NCBI RefSeq assembly: GCF_003019275.1
Contig: NZ_CP027848.1
Span: forward strand, 1,116,001 to 1,180,000
Direction of reading: 5' to 3'
Origin: Staphylococcus muscae
Lineage (GTDB): Bacteria; Bacillota; Bacilli; Staphylococcales; Staphylococcaceae
Length of the DNA stretch: 64,000 nucleotides
A model generated the notes under the pieces. It did no database searches. It was not told where the DNA came from and was given only the letters and a program-made list of their open reading frames with translations. Both the position numbers and the translations under genes were made by a program. Of this stretch, positions 25,960 to 34,433 are shown piece after piece (position 1 is the first letter of the stretch; each line of letters begins with the position of its first letter).

Positions 25960-26600
25960 CGCTTTCTCCCTTCAAAATAACGTTCAATTAACGTTGATAA
26001 ATCTGTATCTTTATCTGTTAATGGCAAATGGCTGAAGTCACTGATTTCTGTCATCTGATTTGTATTGACAATCACATCGAGCCCAGCACGTATTGCCGCA
26101 GTAGCACCTCTTACTGAATCTTCAATTGCTAAACAATACGCAGGGTTATGATTCAATGATTGAACTGCTGTTAAATACAAATCTGGTTCTGGTTTTACCT
26201 CTTCCACATCTTCTCTACCAACAACGACAGAAATATAGTCATTCAAACCAAGTGCTTCAATCGTCGGTAAAATTTTTTGACGCACACTACTTGTCGCAAT
26301 CGCCATCGGAATATGACGTTGTTTCAATTGTTGCATCAGTTTTTCTATACCTGGTCTCAATGATAAATACTTGGCACCTTCATGATGTTCACGATACAGT
26401 TTTTCAACCTTCTCTTCGCCTAATAAGTTAATAATATGATTATGTAATTCTAGTGCACGGCCTCCAATATTGGCACGATAAAAAGCCAATGTCACTGGTT
26501 CATGACCTTCCGCCACTAAGTGTTGGTTAATGACATCATACAAATGTTGTTCTGTATCAATAACCGTTCCATCAAAATCAAATATCACTGCTCGATACAT
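25956..26600 (-). CDS. HAD-superfamily phosphatase (beta-phosphoglucomutase/Gph-like)
   Basis: 214 residues. Motif I is FDFDGTVIDTE (nucleophile Asp ~8), motif II is AIATSSVRQK (Thr/Ser ~112), the lysine is in EEVKPEPDLYLTA (~143) and motif III acidic pair in CLAIEDSVRGATAA (~166). The helical cap inserted after motif I is of the C1 type found in phosphoglycolate phosphatase, beta-phosphoglucomutase and sugar-phosphatases. Substrate not determinable. It is the first gene of a two-gene unit with the small membrane protein. Confidence 0.85.
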   Translation of the reverse strand: MYRAVIFDFDGTVIDTEQHLYDVINQHLVAEGHEPVTLAFYRANIGGRALELHNHIINLLGEEKVEKLYREHHEGAKYLSLRPGIEKLMQQLKQRHIPMAIATSSVRQKILPTIEALGLNDYISVVVGREDVEEVKPEPDLYLTAVQSLNHNPAYCLAIEDSVRGATAAIRAGLDVIVNTNQMTEISDFSHLPLTDKDTDLSTLIERYFEGRKR

Positions 26601-26744
26601 GTATTTAACGCCTCCTCAATCAATATGTTGCAATCAGTGTAACAAATACAATGAAATAATTCATGAACAAAACGCCGTCCATACAATAAAAAACACATAC
26701 TATACTAGCAACTATATTCTAGTACAGCACGTGCTTTGTTCAAT

Positions 26745-27593
26745 TTATTCATTTTTAACAAAATTATCTTTTATTTGTGATGTCGCAAATTCATAAGTAA
26801 TACCATTTTGTCGATAGTATAACGATTCAAACCATTTGCGATCAATAATGCCCGTATGTTGCACTTTCAATGCATCATGTAACATAGCAACCTGTTCTAA
26901 AGCTTGATGGTCTGCCACACTCAGTGCATGATGATGAATATATCCACGTCCCGGACGCACAACTGGCCCACCCTTTTTAACGACGACAATATCTGTATAA
27001 TGTCCACTATCGTCTAATGTCATAACCGTTCCTTCTTTTGCATCATAAACGTCATAATGATATTCACCTCGCAAATAAGCAATTGTTTTATTTGCATCAT
27101 GTACATGAAGTTCAATTGGCCCAAGCCCTAAAATTTGATATGACTTCGGTATGTCAGTATCTACTGGGTTCTTCCAATCATCTGGTATTGTTTGCTGTTG
27201 GTTATCCATAAGAACAAATGACAAGTTTTCAGGATCATCGAAAAAACGCGCAGGATGTCCTAAATAAGTCCCCTTAGAAACAGCAATCCCTTCTTGACGT
27301 AAACGCCGTTCAAAATAGTTCAAACTATCTTCGCCTTCTACTAACAATCCGATACGTGCAATCATATCTGTTCCTTTACGCATCTGTCCTGCGTTTGGCA
27401 ATTCAAAAAAAGTTAATAACGTTCCTACCGTTCCATGATTATCTCCATAAAACAGATGTACCATCTCTTCATCGTCTTGATTGACCGTCTCTTTGACAAG
27501 TTTCAACCCTAATACTTCTGTATAAAATCGTTTGTTTTCCACTTTATCCTTTGTATACATTGAAATATGATGATGACCTTGAATCAATGACAT
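26745..27593 (-). CDS. VOC-family ring-cleavage dioxygenase/glyoxalase-like protein
   Basis: 282 residues made of two vicinal-oxygen-chelate halves. Metal ligand candidates are His in IQGHHHISMYTKD (N-terminal strand), His in LGPIELHVHDANK (~residue 155) and Glu in GITYEFATS (~270). It resembles the MhqA/MhqE/MhqO-type hydroquinone dioxygenases of Firmicutes. Those proteins are usually about 310-320 residues with a longer C-terminus after EFATDxPGF; here the protein stops soon after EFATSQIKDNF, so the tail is short. No frameshifted continuation is evident downstream. Confidence 0.8.
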   Translation of the reverse strand: MSLIQGHHHISMYTKDKVENKRFYTEVLGLKLVKETVNQDDEEMVHLFYGDNHGTVGTLLTFFELPNAGQMRKGTDMIARIGLLVEGEDSLNYFERRLRQEGIAVSKGTYLGHPARFFDDPENLSFVLMDNQQQTIPDDWKNPVDTDIPKSYQILGLGPIELHVHDANKTIAYLRGEYHYDVYDAKEGTVMTLDDSGHYTDIVVVKKGGPVVRPGRGYIHHHALSVADHQALEQVAMLHDALKVQHTGIIDRKWFESLYYRQNGITYEFATSQIKDNFVKNE

Positions 27594-27670
27594 GTTATCA
27601 ATCCCCCGCTAGTAAATCTTGTTGTCTATTCTTCTCTACCCATCGCATTACTGGTTAAACGTACACCTTA

Positions 27671-27943
27671 CTATGGATTTGGAAAGAGGGCAACACATAC
27701 AAGCCCCATAATAATAATAGCAGTAGGAAACGCCAACGTCTGAATAAAACGCACTTTTTGTATCGAAAGTTTTGACTGTGCCAACCAAGTCTCTAATATG
27801 ACACTAAACACTGTCACGCTGATTGTCATCACAAACAATAGTTGACCACCATTTGGATAATACGTCAAAAAACCAAACGCCAAAACAAGCATTGTCAACA
27901 AGAGCATACATGTTATCAAATAACGCCTTAGCACAAGTATCAT
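27671..27943 (-). CDS. Small membrane protein (90 aa)
   Basis: 90 residues, three hydrophobic segments (YLITCMLLLTMLVLAFGFL, LLFVMTISVTVFSVILETWL, FPTAIIIMGLVCVALF). No strong ribosome site is seen (AAAGGATGTG some way upstream). The family is not recognised; moderate support only. Confidence 0.55.
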   Translation of the reverse strand: MILVLRRYLITCMLLLTMLVLAFGFLTYYPNGGQLLFVMTISVTVFSVILETWLAQSKLSIQKVRFIQTLAFPTAIIIMGLVCVALFPNP

Positions 27944-28009
27944 CGTGTCACATCCTTTTCATATTAAGGTTTATTTTCGCATAACCTAATATTTTTGTAA
28001 ACCAAATAA

Positions 28010-28200
28010 AACGTGTGACACAGCTGAGACATGCGATCGGGGCAATAGCGTTTAAGATTTGAACAGAACCAAATAATGTGCAAAATTGCTTTCAAACTTT
28101 ACCGAAATCGTGTCAGTTCTATCAAAAATCCTGCTTTTGGGACACCGTTTATTAGTTTCCCAAATACAAATTTATTATATCTCATCCCCAACTGAGTCTT
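28010..28200 (-). repeat. Near-full copy of dispersed intergenic element
   Basis: Read on the minus strand, this matches the 58925-59105 region block by block: GATGAGAT..AAATTTGTA, GGGAAACT, GTGTCCCAAAAGCAGGA, TTTGATAGAACT, TTTGAAAGCAATTTT, TTCTGTTCAAATCTTAAACG. The element lies between a small membrane gene and the BASS carrier gene. Confidence 0.75.
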
Positions 28201-28221
28201 AACTTTGTCACACCTTGCTCA

Positions 28222-29172
28222 TTACGCAATACTTCTTTTTGAACGTTCTACATGTTCTGCACGTTTTGCCCAATATCTTGCGAGAATTGGACCAGTTATG
28301 CAGTGCACTAAGCTAAATACTGCACCCGGAACTGCTGCAAGCGGATTAAAATGTACAGTTGCCAATGACGTTGCTAAAGCAGAGTTTTGCATTCCTACTT
28401 CGATAGAAACTGCCTTTTTATCCGGATAATTCAACTTCAACACATTCGCTAAGAAATAGCCTGTCGCATACCCTAAAACATTGTGTGCAATAACAACTGT
28501 AAAGATCAATAGACCTGTTTGAATAATCAACTCACGACTACCCGCTACCACAGCGCCTAAAATAATAGAGATAGCTATCACCGACACGAGTGGTAATACA
28601 TCTTCACTTTTTTCTGAGAAGGTTTTGAAGAAACGTTGTACAAGTAAACCAATCAGAATTGGAACTAGAACGACTTTGGTCACAGAAGCAAACATGCTCA
28701 TAAATGAGACATCCATCCACTCTCTCGCAAACAAATACATAAATCCTGGTGTTAAAACTGGCGCAAGAATTGTAGAAATCGACGTAATCGTCACCGAAAG
28801 TGCTACATTCGCTTTTGCAATATAGCTCATGACATTACTCGTCGTGCCACCTGGACAACATCCAACTAATAAAACACCAATTGCGATATCAGGCGGTAAC
28901 TGAAATGCTTTAACAATCAAATAAGCTAACAATGGCATAATCGTATATTGTAAAACAACACCTGTAATAACTGGTTTTGGATATTTAAAGATTAACTTGA
29001 AATCACTCACTTTTATTGTCAGTCCCATTCCCAACATTACGACACCTAATAAATAAGGAATAATATCCCCTACCCCAGTAAATAAATGCGGTGCAGTAAA
29101 TGCAATGATACTTACCAACAATACCCATACTAAAAATGTTTTTGACGCAAAATGGCCAATACGCTGTAACAT
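28222..29172 (-). CDS. Bile acid:sodium symporter (BASS) family carrier
   Basis: 316 residues with about nine membrane helices. Family marks: MLGMGLTIKVSDF (~residues 47-60), VGCCPGGTTSNVMSYIAKANVALSVT (the crossing-helix region, quoted in part as GCCPGGTTSNVMSYIA, ~105-120), and GMQNSALATSLATVHF (~263-278) with Na+-site residues. Bacterial members move pantoate, bile acids or other organic anions with Na+. Substrate unknown. ATG 29172 is preferred over GTG 29181 because AAGGGG is eight bases before it. Confidence 0.87.
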   Translation of the reverse strand: MLQRIGHFASKTFLVWVLLVSIIAFTAPHLFTGVGDIIPYLLGVVMLGMGLTIKVSDFKLIFKYPKPVITGVVLQYTIMPLLAYLIVKAFQLPPDIAIGVLLVGCCPGGTTSNVMSYIAKANVALSVTITSISTILAPVLTPGFMYLFAREWMDVSFMSMFASVTKVVLVPILIGLLVQRFFKTFSEKSEDVLPLVSVIAISIILGAVVAGSRELIIQTGLLIFTVVIAHNVLGYATGYFLANVLKLNYPDKKAVSIEVGMQNSALATSLATVHFNPLAAVPGAVFSLVHCITGPILARYWAKRAEHVERSKRSIA

Positions 29173-29441
29173 GAAAGACACCCCTTAGTTATTTAATAGT
29201 CAGAATATTAGCATAATTAAAATGAGACGACAACCTTATTTCTATATTTTTTTGCAACTCTTTTACATTTTGATAGACATTTGTAACTTATCTGCATGAT
29301 AAAAAACGAACGATATATCTATATACAAACTTTAACGTACATATTTTCTTTCACTGAATTACTACTGAAGTCTGACTGAATTCATCCCATTCACATGCTA
29401 CAATGAAGATAACAAATATTTTCAAATGGGGCTTGAAGAGA

Positions 29442-29966
29442 ATGATTGATAAAATAGCATCTTATATACTGAATATTGACAAATTAGAAAATCGTACTGA
29501 GCGTCGTCGCCTAACTAAATTATTGGATACGATTGCTTTCGATGTCCCCGTCCAATATCAATGCATCAAGATTAAGCAATCCTATTATTTGCGTGTTCAA
29601 CTACCAAAACGTGCACTTCCATATTTTGTAAGTTTGCTCAGTTTCCATCGATTTTCTATTTATCAACTCGTACGAACACAACAAGTTCACACATTGACAC
29701 CGATTCAAGAACTCTCTGCACACGAACAGCATTATGAGTTAGTGATTGACGGCTTAACCGATCCTTTTATTAAAGATAAAGTCATCGATATTTTGGCCGA
29801 GTTTCAATCTGAACATCTCATCTATACCTTTTCACAACATCGCTTAAAAGTAACAACACGCCCTAATGTTATGATGAAATTAATCCGTACGTTGGCGACA
29901 AGACATATCGACATCTACTATGCGAGTCGTCCACAACATACACATCAACAAACTTATATTTCATAA
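29442..29966 (+). CDS. Hypothetical protein (174 aa)
   Basis: 174 residues, soluble, basic, without signal peptide. Two similar-looking segments alternate strands and helices: IKIKQSYYLRVQLPKRALPY (~residues 44-63) and HELVIDGL-like YELVIDGLTDPFIKDKVIDILAE (part, ~115-135). No family recognised. Start 29442 is chosen over 29403 because the latter lacks any ribosome site; the site for 29442 (GAAGAG) is also weak. A good terminator follows. Confidence 0.6.
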   Translation: MIDKIASYILNIDKLENRTERRRLTKLLDTIAFDVPVQYQCIKIKQSYYLRVQLPKRALPYFVSLLSFHRFSIYQLVRTQQVHTLTPIQELSAHEQHYELVIDGLTDPFIKDKVIDILAEFQSEHLIYTFSQHRLKVTTRPNVMMKLIRTLATRHIDIYYASRPQHTHQQTYIS

Positions 29967-29970
29967 ACAA

Positions 29971-30001
29971 AGCACCTCTCCCATAGTTTGGAAGAGGTGC
30001 T
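29971..30001. terminator. Bidirectional terminator
   Basis: AGCACCTCT (29971-29979) pairs with AGAGGTGCT (29993-30001). Confidence 0.75.
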
Positions 30002-30004
30002 TCT

Positions 30005-30493
30005 CTATTCGTCTGGATGATTCTCTAAATAGGCTTGCAATGTATCAAACATCAGTTCAAAACCATGTGCCGTATGATCATGGTACGCTTTCTTTTCTTG
30101 TTTGTAGACGAGATTAGACATACCACGTGGTTTCTCCATCACACTCTGATAGCCGAACGTCATCTGAGTGATGCCTGGACTGCGCTCTTCAAAATACACA
30201 TCGATTGTATCTGTCTCGTCACTAATCGCAGGCATTTGTATTGTTAGGCGAATATGTTCATGTGGAACAAGCTGTTCATACGTTCCTGTCACAACACGTT
30301 CCTTGTCCCGTCCTCTATCACGGATTTCGTATGTGCCACCTTCTGTCGGATCACTCTTGACAGCTGTATTGGTAGCTGGTGTCGTCATCAGCCACTGTTT
30401 CATATCATCTGGGTTGACCCATGCTCGATACGCACTAGCTGTCGTTGTCTTCATCAAACGTACAATTTCTATTTCAATCACTTCATTTTGCAT
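30005..30493 (-). CDS. SRPBCC (AHSA1/START-like) domain protein
   Basis: 162 residues of the SRPBCC ligand-binding fold: VRLMKTTTASAYRAWVNPDDMKQWL (N-terminal helix region with the W-x-x-P-D motif, part), GGTYEIRDRGRD, RLTIQMPAISDETDTIDVYF, TQMTFGYQSV and a long C-terminal helix HDHTAHGFELMFDTLQAYLE. Called activator of Hsp90 ATPase-like, but bacterial members usually bind small hydrophobic ligands. No partner gene is evident. GGAAGTGATAGG precedes the ATG. Confidence 0.8.
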   Translation of the reverse strand: MQNEVIEIEIVRLMKTTTASAYRAWVNPDDMKQWLMTTPATNTAVKSDPTEGGTYEIRDRGRDKERVVTGTYEQLVPHEHIRLTIQMPAISDETDTIDVYFEERSPGITQMTFGYQSVMEKPRGMSNLVYKQEKKAYHDHTAHGFELMFDTLQAYLENHPDE

Positions 30494-30589
30494 CCTATCA
30501 CTTCCGTTCTTACATGAGATGTCATACTCTTTCTATTGTACTGTATTTCATCAAATTGCCCAATGATTTCACTGATATGACCTATTCGT

Positions 30590-31900
30590 TTATCGTCTTG
30601 TGTTAACAGCATCAGACTTTAAACGAGGTAAGTTAAAAACAATTGCTACAATGCCACATAAAGCAAGCATCAACGGGTACACAGAGTATGGAATTAACAT
30701 AATCGGTGAAAGTCCAGCAACACCTGCCGCTGCAATTACCTGTGGACTATACGGCAAGATACCTTGAAAAGCACTGCCGAAAATATCTAAAATACTTGCT
30801 GATTTTCGCGGATCGATGTTGTATTCATCCGCAATATCTTTCGCAAGCGGTCCAGCCATAATAATAGAAATCGTGTTATTCGCTGTCGCAATATCTGCCA
30901 TACTCACCAGTCCTGCAATACCCAATTCTGCACCGCGTCGAGAATGGATACGTTGCTTCACATAATTCAGTAACCATGTCACACCACCATAGTGTTCCAC
31001 TAGTCCAATCATGCCACCGATTAGTAATGCAATCATCGCAATATCTTCCATTGCAATAATTCCTTCTGATGCCGCCGTCAAAAACCCTTTCATTCCGAAC
31101 GAACCATCAAGACCACCGATAATGCCCGATAGTAAAATACCGCCCATCAATACGATTACGACATTGACACCTACTAATGCAAGTATCAGAACAAGTAAAT
31201 ATGGAATAACTTTGATCATTTCATATTCATAACTTGCTGTTTGGTCGATCTGATTCCCGTGTGTCAACCACCATAAGATTAATAGTGTTATAAAGGCACC
31301 GGGTACGACAATTCGGAAATTCACTTTAAATTTATCTGCCATGCGTGTATTTTGTGTACGGACAGCAGCTATCGTTGTATCTGATATCATCGATAAGTTA
31401 TCACCGAACATTGCACCACCAACCACTGTTGCCATTGCTAATGCAGCTGGAATATCTGTCGCTTCACTAATTCCGAATCCTACTGGTGCAATTGCAGCAA
31501 CAGTTCCAACCGATGTTCCCATTGAAATAGAGATAAACATACAGATAATAAAAATTCCTACAATTAAATAATGTTGTGGAATGAGTGATAGCCCTAAATT
31601 AACAATGGATTCCACACCGCCCATTGCTTCAGCTGTTTGTGAAAATGCACCAGCTAACACAAATACCAACATCATTAAGATAATATTTGGGTGTCCTGCC
31701 TTACGTGCGAAAACTTCTACTTTATGGGTAAACTTTTCTTTAGGATTGATTAATAAAGCGACAATCACACCGATTAATGCTGCAACATTAAGCGGTAAAA
31801 ATGTAAAATCTTTTGTGATGATACCTGCACCTAAAAACACGCCAATAAAGACGACTAACGGGATGAGTGCCCATGCATGCGCTCTCTCTTCTCTTTGCAT
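30590..31900 (-). CDS. nhaC: Na+/H+ antiporter, NhaC family
   Basis: 436 residues, about 11 membrane helices. NhaC-family regions: MGTSVGTVAAIAPVGFGISE (~residues 130-149), ATVVGGAMFGDNLSMISDTT (~158-177; the DNLSxISDTT motif is diagnostic), and ADIATANNTISIIMAGPLAK (~350-369). It exchanges Na+ (or, in MleN-type relatives, malate-2H+/Na+-lactate) across the membrane. AAGGAG lies eight bases before the ATG. A terminator upstream separates it from the M20/SulP genes, so it has its own promoter. Confidence 0.85.
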   Translation of the reverse strand: MQREERAHAWALIPLVVFIGVFLGAGIITKDFTFLPLNVAALIGVIVALLINPKEKFTHKVEVFARKAGHPNIILMMLVFVLAGAFSQTAEAMGGVESIVNLGLSLIPQHYLIVGIFIICMFISISMGTSVGTVAAIAPVGFGISEATDIPAALAMATVVGGAMFGDNLSMISDTTIAAVRTQNTRMADKFKVNFRIVVPGAFITLLILWWLTHGNQIDQTASYEYEMIKVIPYLLVLILALVGVNVVIVLMGGILLSGIIGGLDGSFGMKGFLTAASEGIIAMEDIAMIALLIGGMIGLVEHYGGVTWLLNYVKQRIHSRRGAELGIAGLVSMADIATANNTISIIMAGPLAKDIADEYNIDPRKSASILDIFGSAFQGILPYSPQVIAAAGVAGLSPIMLIPYSVYPLMLALCGIVAIVFNLPRLKSDAVNTRR

Positions 31901-31925
31901 TGTTGAAACTCCTTCGTGAAAATAA

Positions 31926-31960
31926 GCATGGGGTGTTTCTTATTCTTGCACCCCATACTC
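31926..31960 (-). terminator. Terminator of M20/SulP operon
   Basis: ATGGGGTG pairs with CACCCCAT around a ~15-nt loop, with TTATTTT on the minus-strand exit side. Confidence 0.6.
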
Positions 31961-32009
31961 GTTTTGTCTTATGATTTATTTTAAAAATTGAATCGCCATA
32001 TCAAATATC

Positions 32010-33140
32010 TTATATCTCTTGCTCAAAGAGACGCTCTACAAAGTTTACAAAATAATCAGGTGCTTTGTCGAGCATTGCTTCATCTGGATTGTATTGAGGA
32101 TGATGTAAAGGATACTCACTATTTGAACCTATCATCGCAAAATGTACAGGCGCAACTTGCTGGTAACTCGCAAAATCTTCACCAATCATTTGGGCGCGCG
32201 GTTGAACTTGCACTTCATACCCTGTCTCTTCTGCTACTTGCCATGCCATTGACTGCAATGTATCATCGTTGTTCACACCATCCGTCAATCGTTGATAATC
32301 CAGCACAACGGATGCCTGATATTGTATAGCTGCCCCTTCGCACAACTGTTGCATACGCATCTCTATTAAGTCACACACTTCTGGTGTCAACGTGCGAACA
32401 GTCCCTTCAATCATGCCACGACTTGGAATGACATTCCACGTATCACCGCTATGTACTTGTCCTATTGTTACTACCGCTTCATCGTACGGTGCCACGTTGC
32501 GACTCACAATTGTTTGAAGCCCACTCATCAAGTGACTGAGAATGATATGTGGGTCTACCCCATCTTGTGGCATTGCTGCATGTGCACCGACACCTGTCAC
32601 ATCAATTTTGAAGCGGTCAACATTTGATGTCATATAGCCTGTCTTCGCACACCATGTGCCGACTGGTAACGTCGGGTCATTATGAAACCCAATGATTGCT
32701 TTTGCGCCATCTAAAACACCTGTTTGGACGACCGCATCAGCACCTTGACTAACTTCTTCGGCCGCTTGAAAAATAAAGCGGACACACCCCGATAATTGTT
32801 GTTCACGTTCCTTCAATCGAATAGCTGTGCCGAGAATTGCTGCCATATGCATATCATGTCCACACGCATGCATCACACCATTATTGTTTGATGCATATGC
32901 TAAGCCTGTTTGTTCAATAATTGGTAATGCATCGATATCGGAACGCACGGCGATAAAAGTATCTCCTTGTCCAATTTCTGCAATCAGACCTGTTTCAAGT
33001 GGTGTTTCTAATATATTTATTTCATGATCTTGTAATATTTTACGCAATCGTTGTGTTGTTTCAACCTCTGTATGTGCACATTCCGGTGCTTGATGAAATG
33101 CACGTCTCCAAGCAATCAATTGTTCCGTGAATTCTGCCAT
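32010..33140 (-). CDS. M20-family amidohydrolase (N-acyl amino acid hydrolase type)
   Basis: 376 residues of the M20D group. Metal-binding residues: MHACGHDMHMAAILG (His-x-Cys-x-x-His region, ~residues 90-104), QAAEEVSQGADA (Glu ~128), GFHNDPTLPVGTWC (His ~153), and the C-terminal HHPQYNPDEAML (His ~350). It hydrolyses N-acyl amino acids or similar amides in the cytoplasm. Its start lies 25 bases inside the preceding SulP-type gene and has AAGGGAG, so both are translationally linked; the carrier may bring in the hydrolase's substrate or export its product, which is a guess. Confidence 0.85.
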   Translation of the reverse strand: MAEFTEQLIAWRRAFHQAPECAHTEVETTQRLRKILQDHEINILETPLETGLIAEIGQGDTFIAVRSDIDALPIIEQTGLAYASNNNGVMHACGHDMHMAAILGTAIRLKEREQQLSGCVRFIFQAAEEVSQGADAVVQTGVLDGAKAIIGFHNDPTLPVGTWCAKTGYMTSNVDRFKIDVTGVGAHAAMPQDGVDPHIILSHLMSGLQTIVSRNVAPYDEAVVTIGQVHSGDTWNVIPSRGMIEGTVRTLTPEVCDLIEMRMQQLCEGAAIQYQASVVLDYQRLTDGVNNDDTLQSMAWQVAEETGYEVQVQPRAQMIGEDFASYQQVAPVHFAMIGSNSEYPLHHPQYNPDEAMLDKAPDYFVNFVERLFEQEI

Positions 33141-34300
33141 ACGTTTTCAACTCCCTTATATAAATAATAACAAGCTGTTCCAGCAAGTACGCCCAAAGCT
33201 AAGTTTTTGGTATAAATGGTTAGACCAACCGTTAACAACATAATCATAAAATCTGCATAACGTCTTTTAACAATTAATATTTTCGTTTTTGGATCGAAGG
33301 CTTTCAATGCGATTTTAATCAACACTGTCGCTAATACGACCATTGGAATTTGACCAACGATCGGACCTAGTACAAATACGAATAAACCCATCACTACACC
33401 AATGACTAACATAGATAATCTTGAAGTAGCACCACTGAAATAAACGAACTTGGACTGTCCTACAAGACCACTCCCTGCCAAACCACCGAATAAACCAATC
33501 AGCAAGTTTGAAACACCTTGTCCACGTGATTCTTTATCTTTGTCACTGGGTGTTTGTGTCAAATCATCCATCATTTGTGCAATTAGACTCGTTTGAATCG
33601 TTGCAACTGTTGCCAACATCAATCCAAATACAATGACTTGTAAAAGCGTATCCACTTGCCAATCGAGATGCGGCAATTGCATACTTGGAATTTTCACATG
33701 AATATCCGCATAATCAGACACATGTTTTAAATCGGCATGCGTGAAAAAGGATAAACAAGTAAAAACGATAATGGATAATAAAGCAGCAGGTATTTTAGTG
33801 GTCCATCTCGGCACAAGCCAAATGACCAATAAACTTAAAATCGCATATATGTAAGTCGTAAAATTATAACCAAAAATATGTTTAAGTTGTGCTGCAAATA
33901 GTAAATAACAGAGTGCATTCATAAAGCCAATAACAACAGGTACTGGAATCAGCTTAATCGCTTTAGATACATGACAGTAACCGAATATGATCTGTATGAT
34001 TCCCATGATAATAATTGAAGCGGCTAACATATCTAAGCTATATGACGCTGTAATCATAACGACAATAAGAGATACACCACTGCTTGGTGCCGATACCATA
34101 AGTGTGCGTGCCCCTAAAAAACTAATATATACCATCATCATAGATGTGCTGATCATACTTGTTGTCGGACTAACACCCGCTATAAAGCTGTAAGCAATCG
34201 CACCGGGTAACATCGCTAAAGCAACGAGAACACCCGCAAGAATATTTTGATAGTAATTCCCTAACCATGACGCACGATAATCTTCCCACCATGCTTGCAT
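33116..34300 (-). CDS. SulP-type anion permease without STAS domain
   Basis: 394 residues, 10-12 membrane helices. The SulP-like core is recognised by NILAGVLVALAMLPGAIAYSFIAGVSP (quoted in part: LVALAMLPGAIAYSFIAGV, ~residues 20-38), GARTLMVSAPSSGVSLIV (~63), and GLFGGLAGSGLVGQSKFVYFSG (part, ~290). The cytoplasmic STAS domain that normally follows is missing, as in short bacterial SulP members. Substrate may be sulfate or a carboxylate. ATG 34300 is preferred because AAGGGG directly abuts the alternative ATG 34309. It is the first gene of the operon with the M20 hydrolase. Confidence 0.82.
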   Translation of the reverse strand: MQAWWEDYRASWLGNYYQNILAGVLVALAMLPGAIAYSFIAGVSPTTSMISTSMMMVYISFLGARTLMVSAPSSGVSLIVVMITASYSLDMLAASIIIMGIIQIIFGYCHVSKAIKLIPVPVVIGFMNALCYLLFAAQLKHIFGYNFTTYIYAILSLLVIWLVPRWTTKIPAALLSIIVFTCLSFFTHADLKHVSDYADIHVKIPSMQLPHLDWQVDTLLQVIVFGLMLATVATIQTSLIAQMMDDLTQTPSDKDKESRGQGVSNLLIGLFGGLAGSGLVGQSKFVYFSGATSRLSMLVIGVVMGLFVFVLGPIVGQIPMVVLATVLIKIALKAFDPKTKILIVKRRYADFMIMLLTVGLTIYTKNLALGVLAGTACYYLYKGVENVWQNSRNN

Positions 34301-34383
34301 AGATTCCATCCCCTTTTTATCTATGTAGGTTAAGTTCTATTCTATCAAATAAATGTAAAGTGTAACATATGGCGGTTTCATAA

Positions 34384-34420
34384 AAAAACACGCATGTACC
34401 CCCATCCGTACATACGTGTA
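34384..34420 (-). terminator. Terminator of hut operon
   Basis: ACACGCATGTAC (34388-34399) pairs with GTACATACGTGT (34408-34419) with one mismatch; the A-run at 34382-34388 is the T-run on the minus strand. Confidence 0.82.
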
Positions 34421-34433
34421 TATCTATTTATTG

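Noticed and set aside
30168-30566. 132-codon open frame antisense to the SRPBCC gene
   Set aside because: It mirrors a convincing SRPBCC gene and has no ribosome site or recognisable domain.
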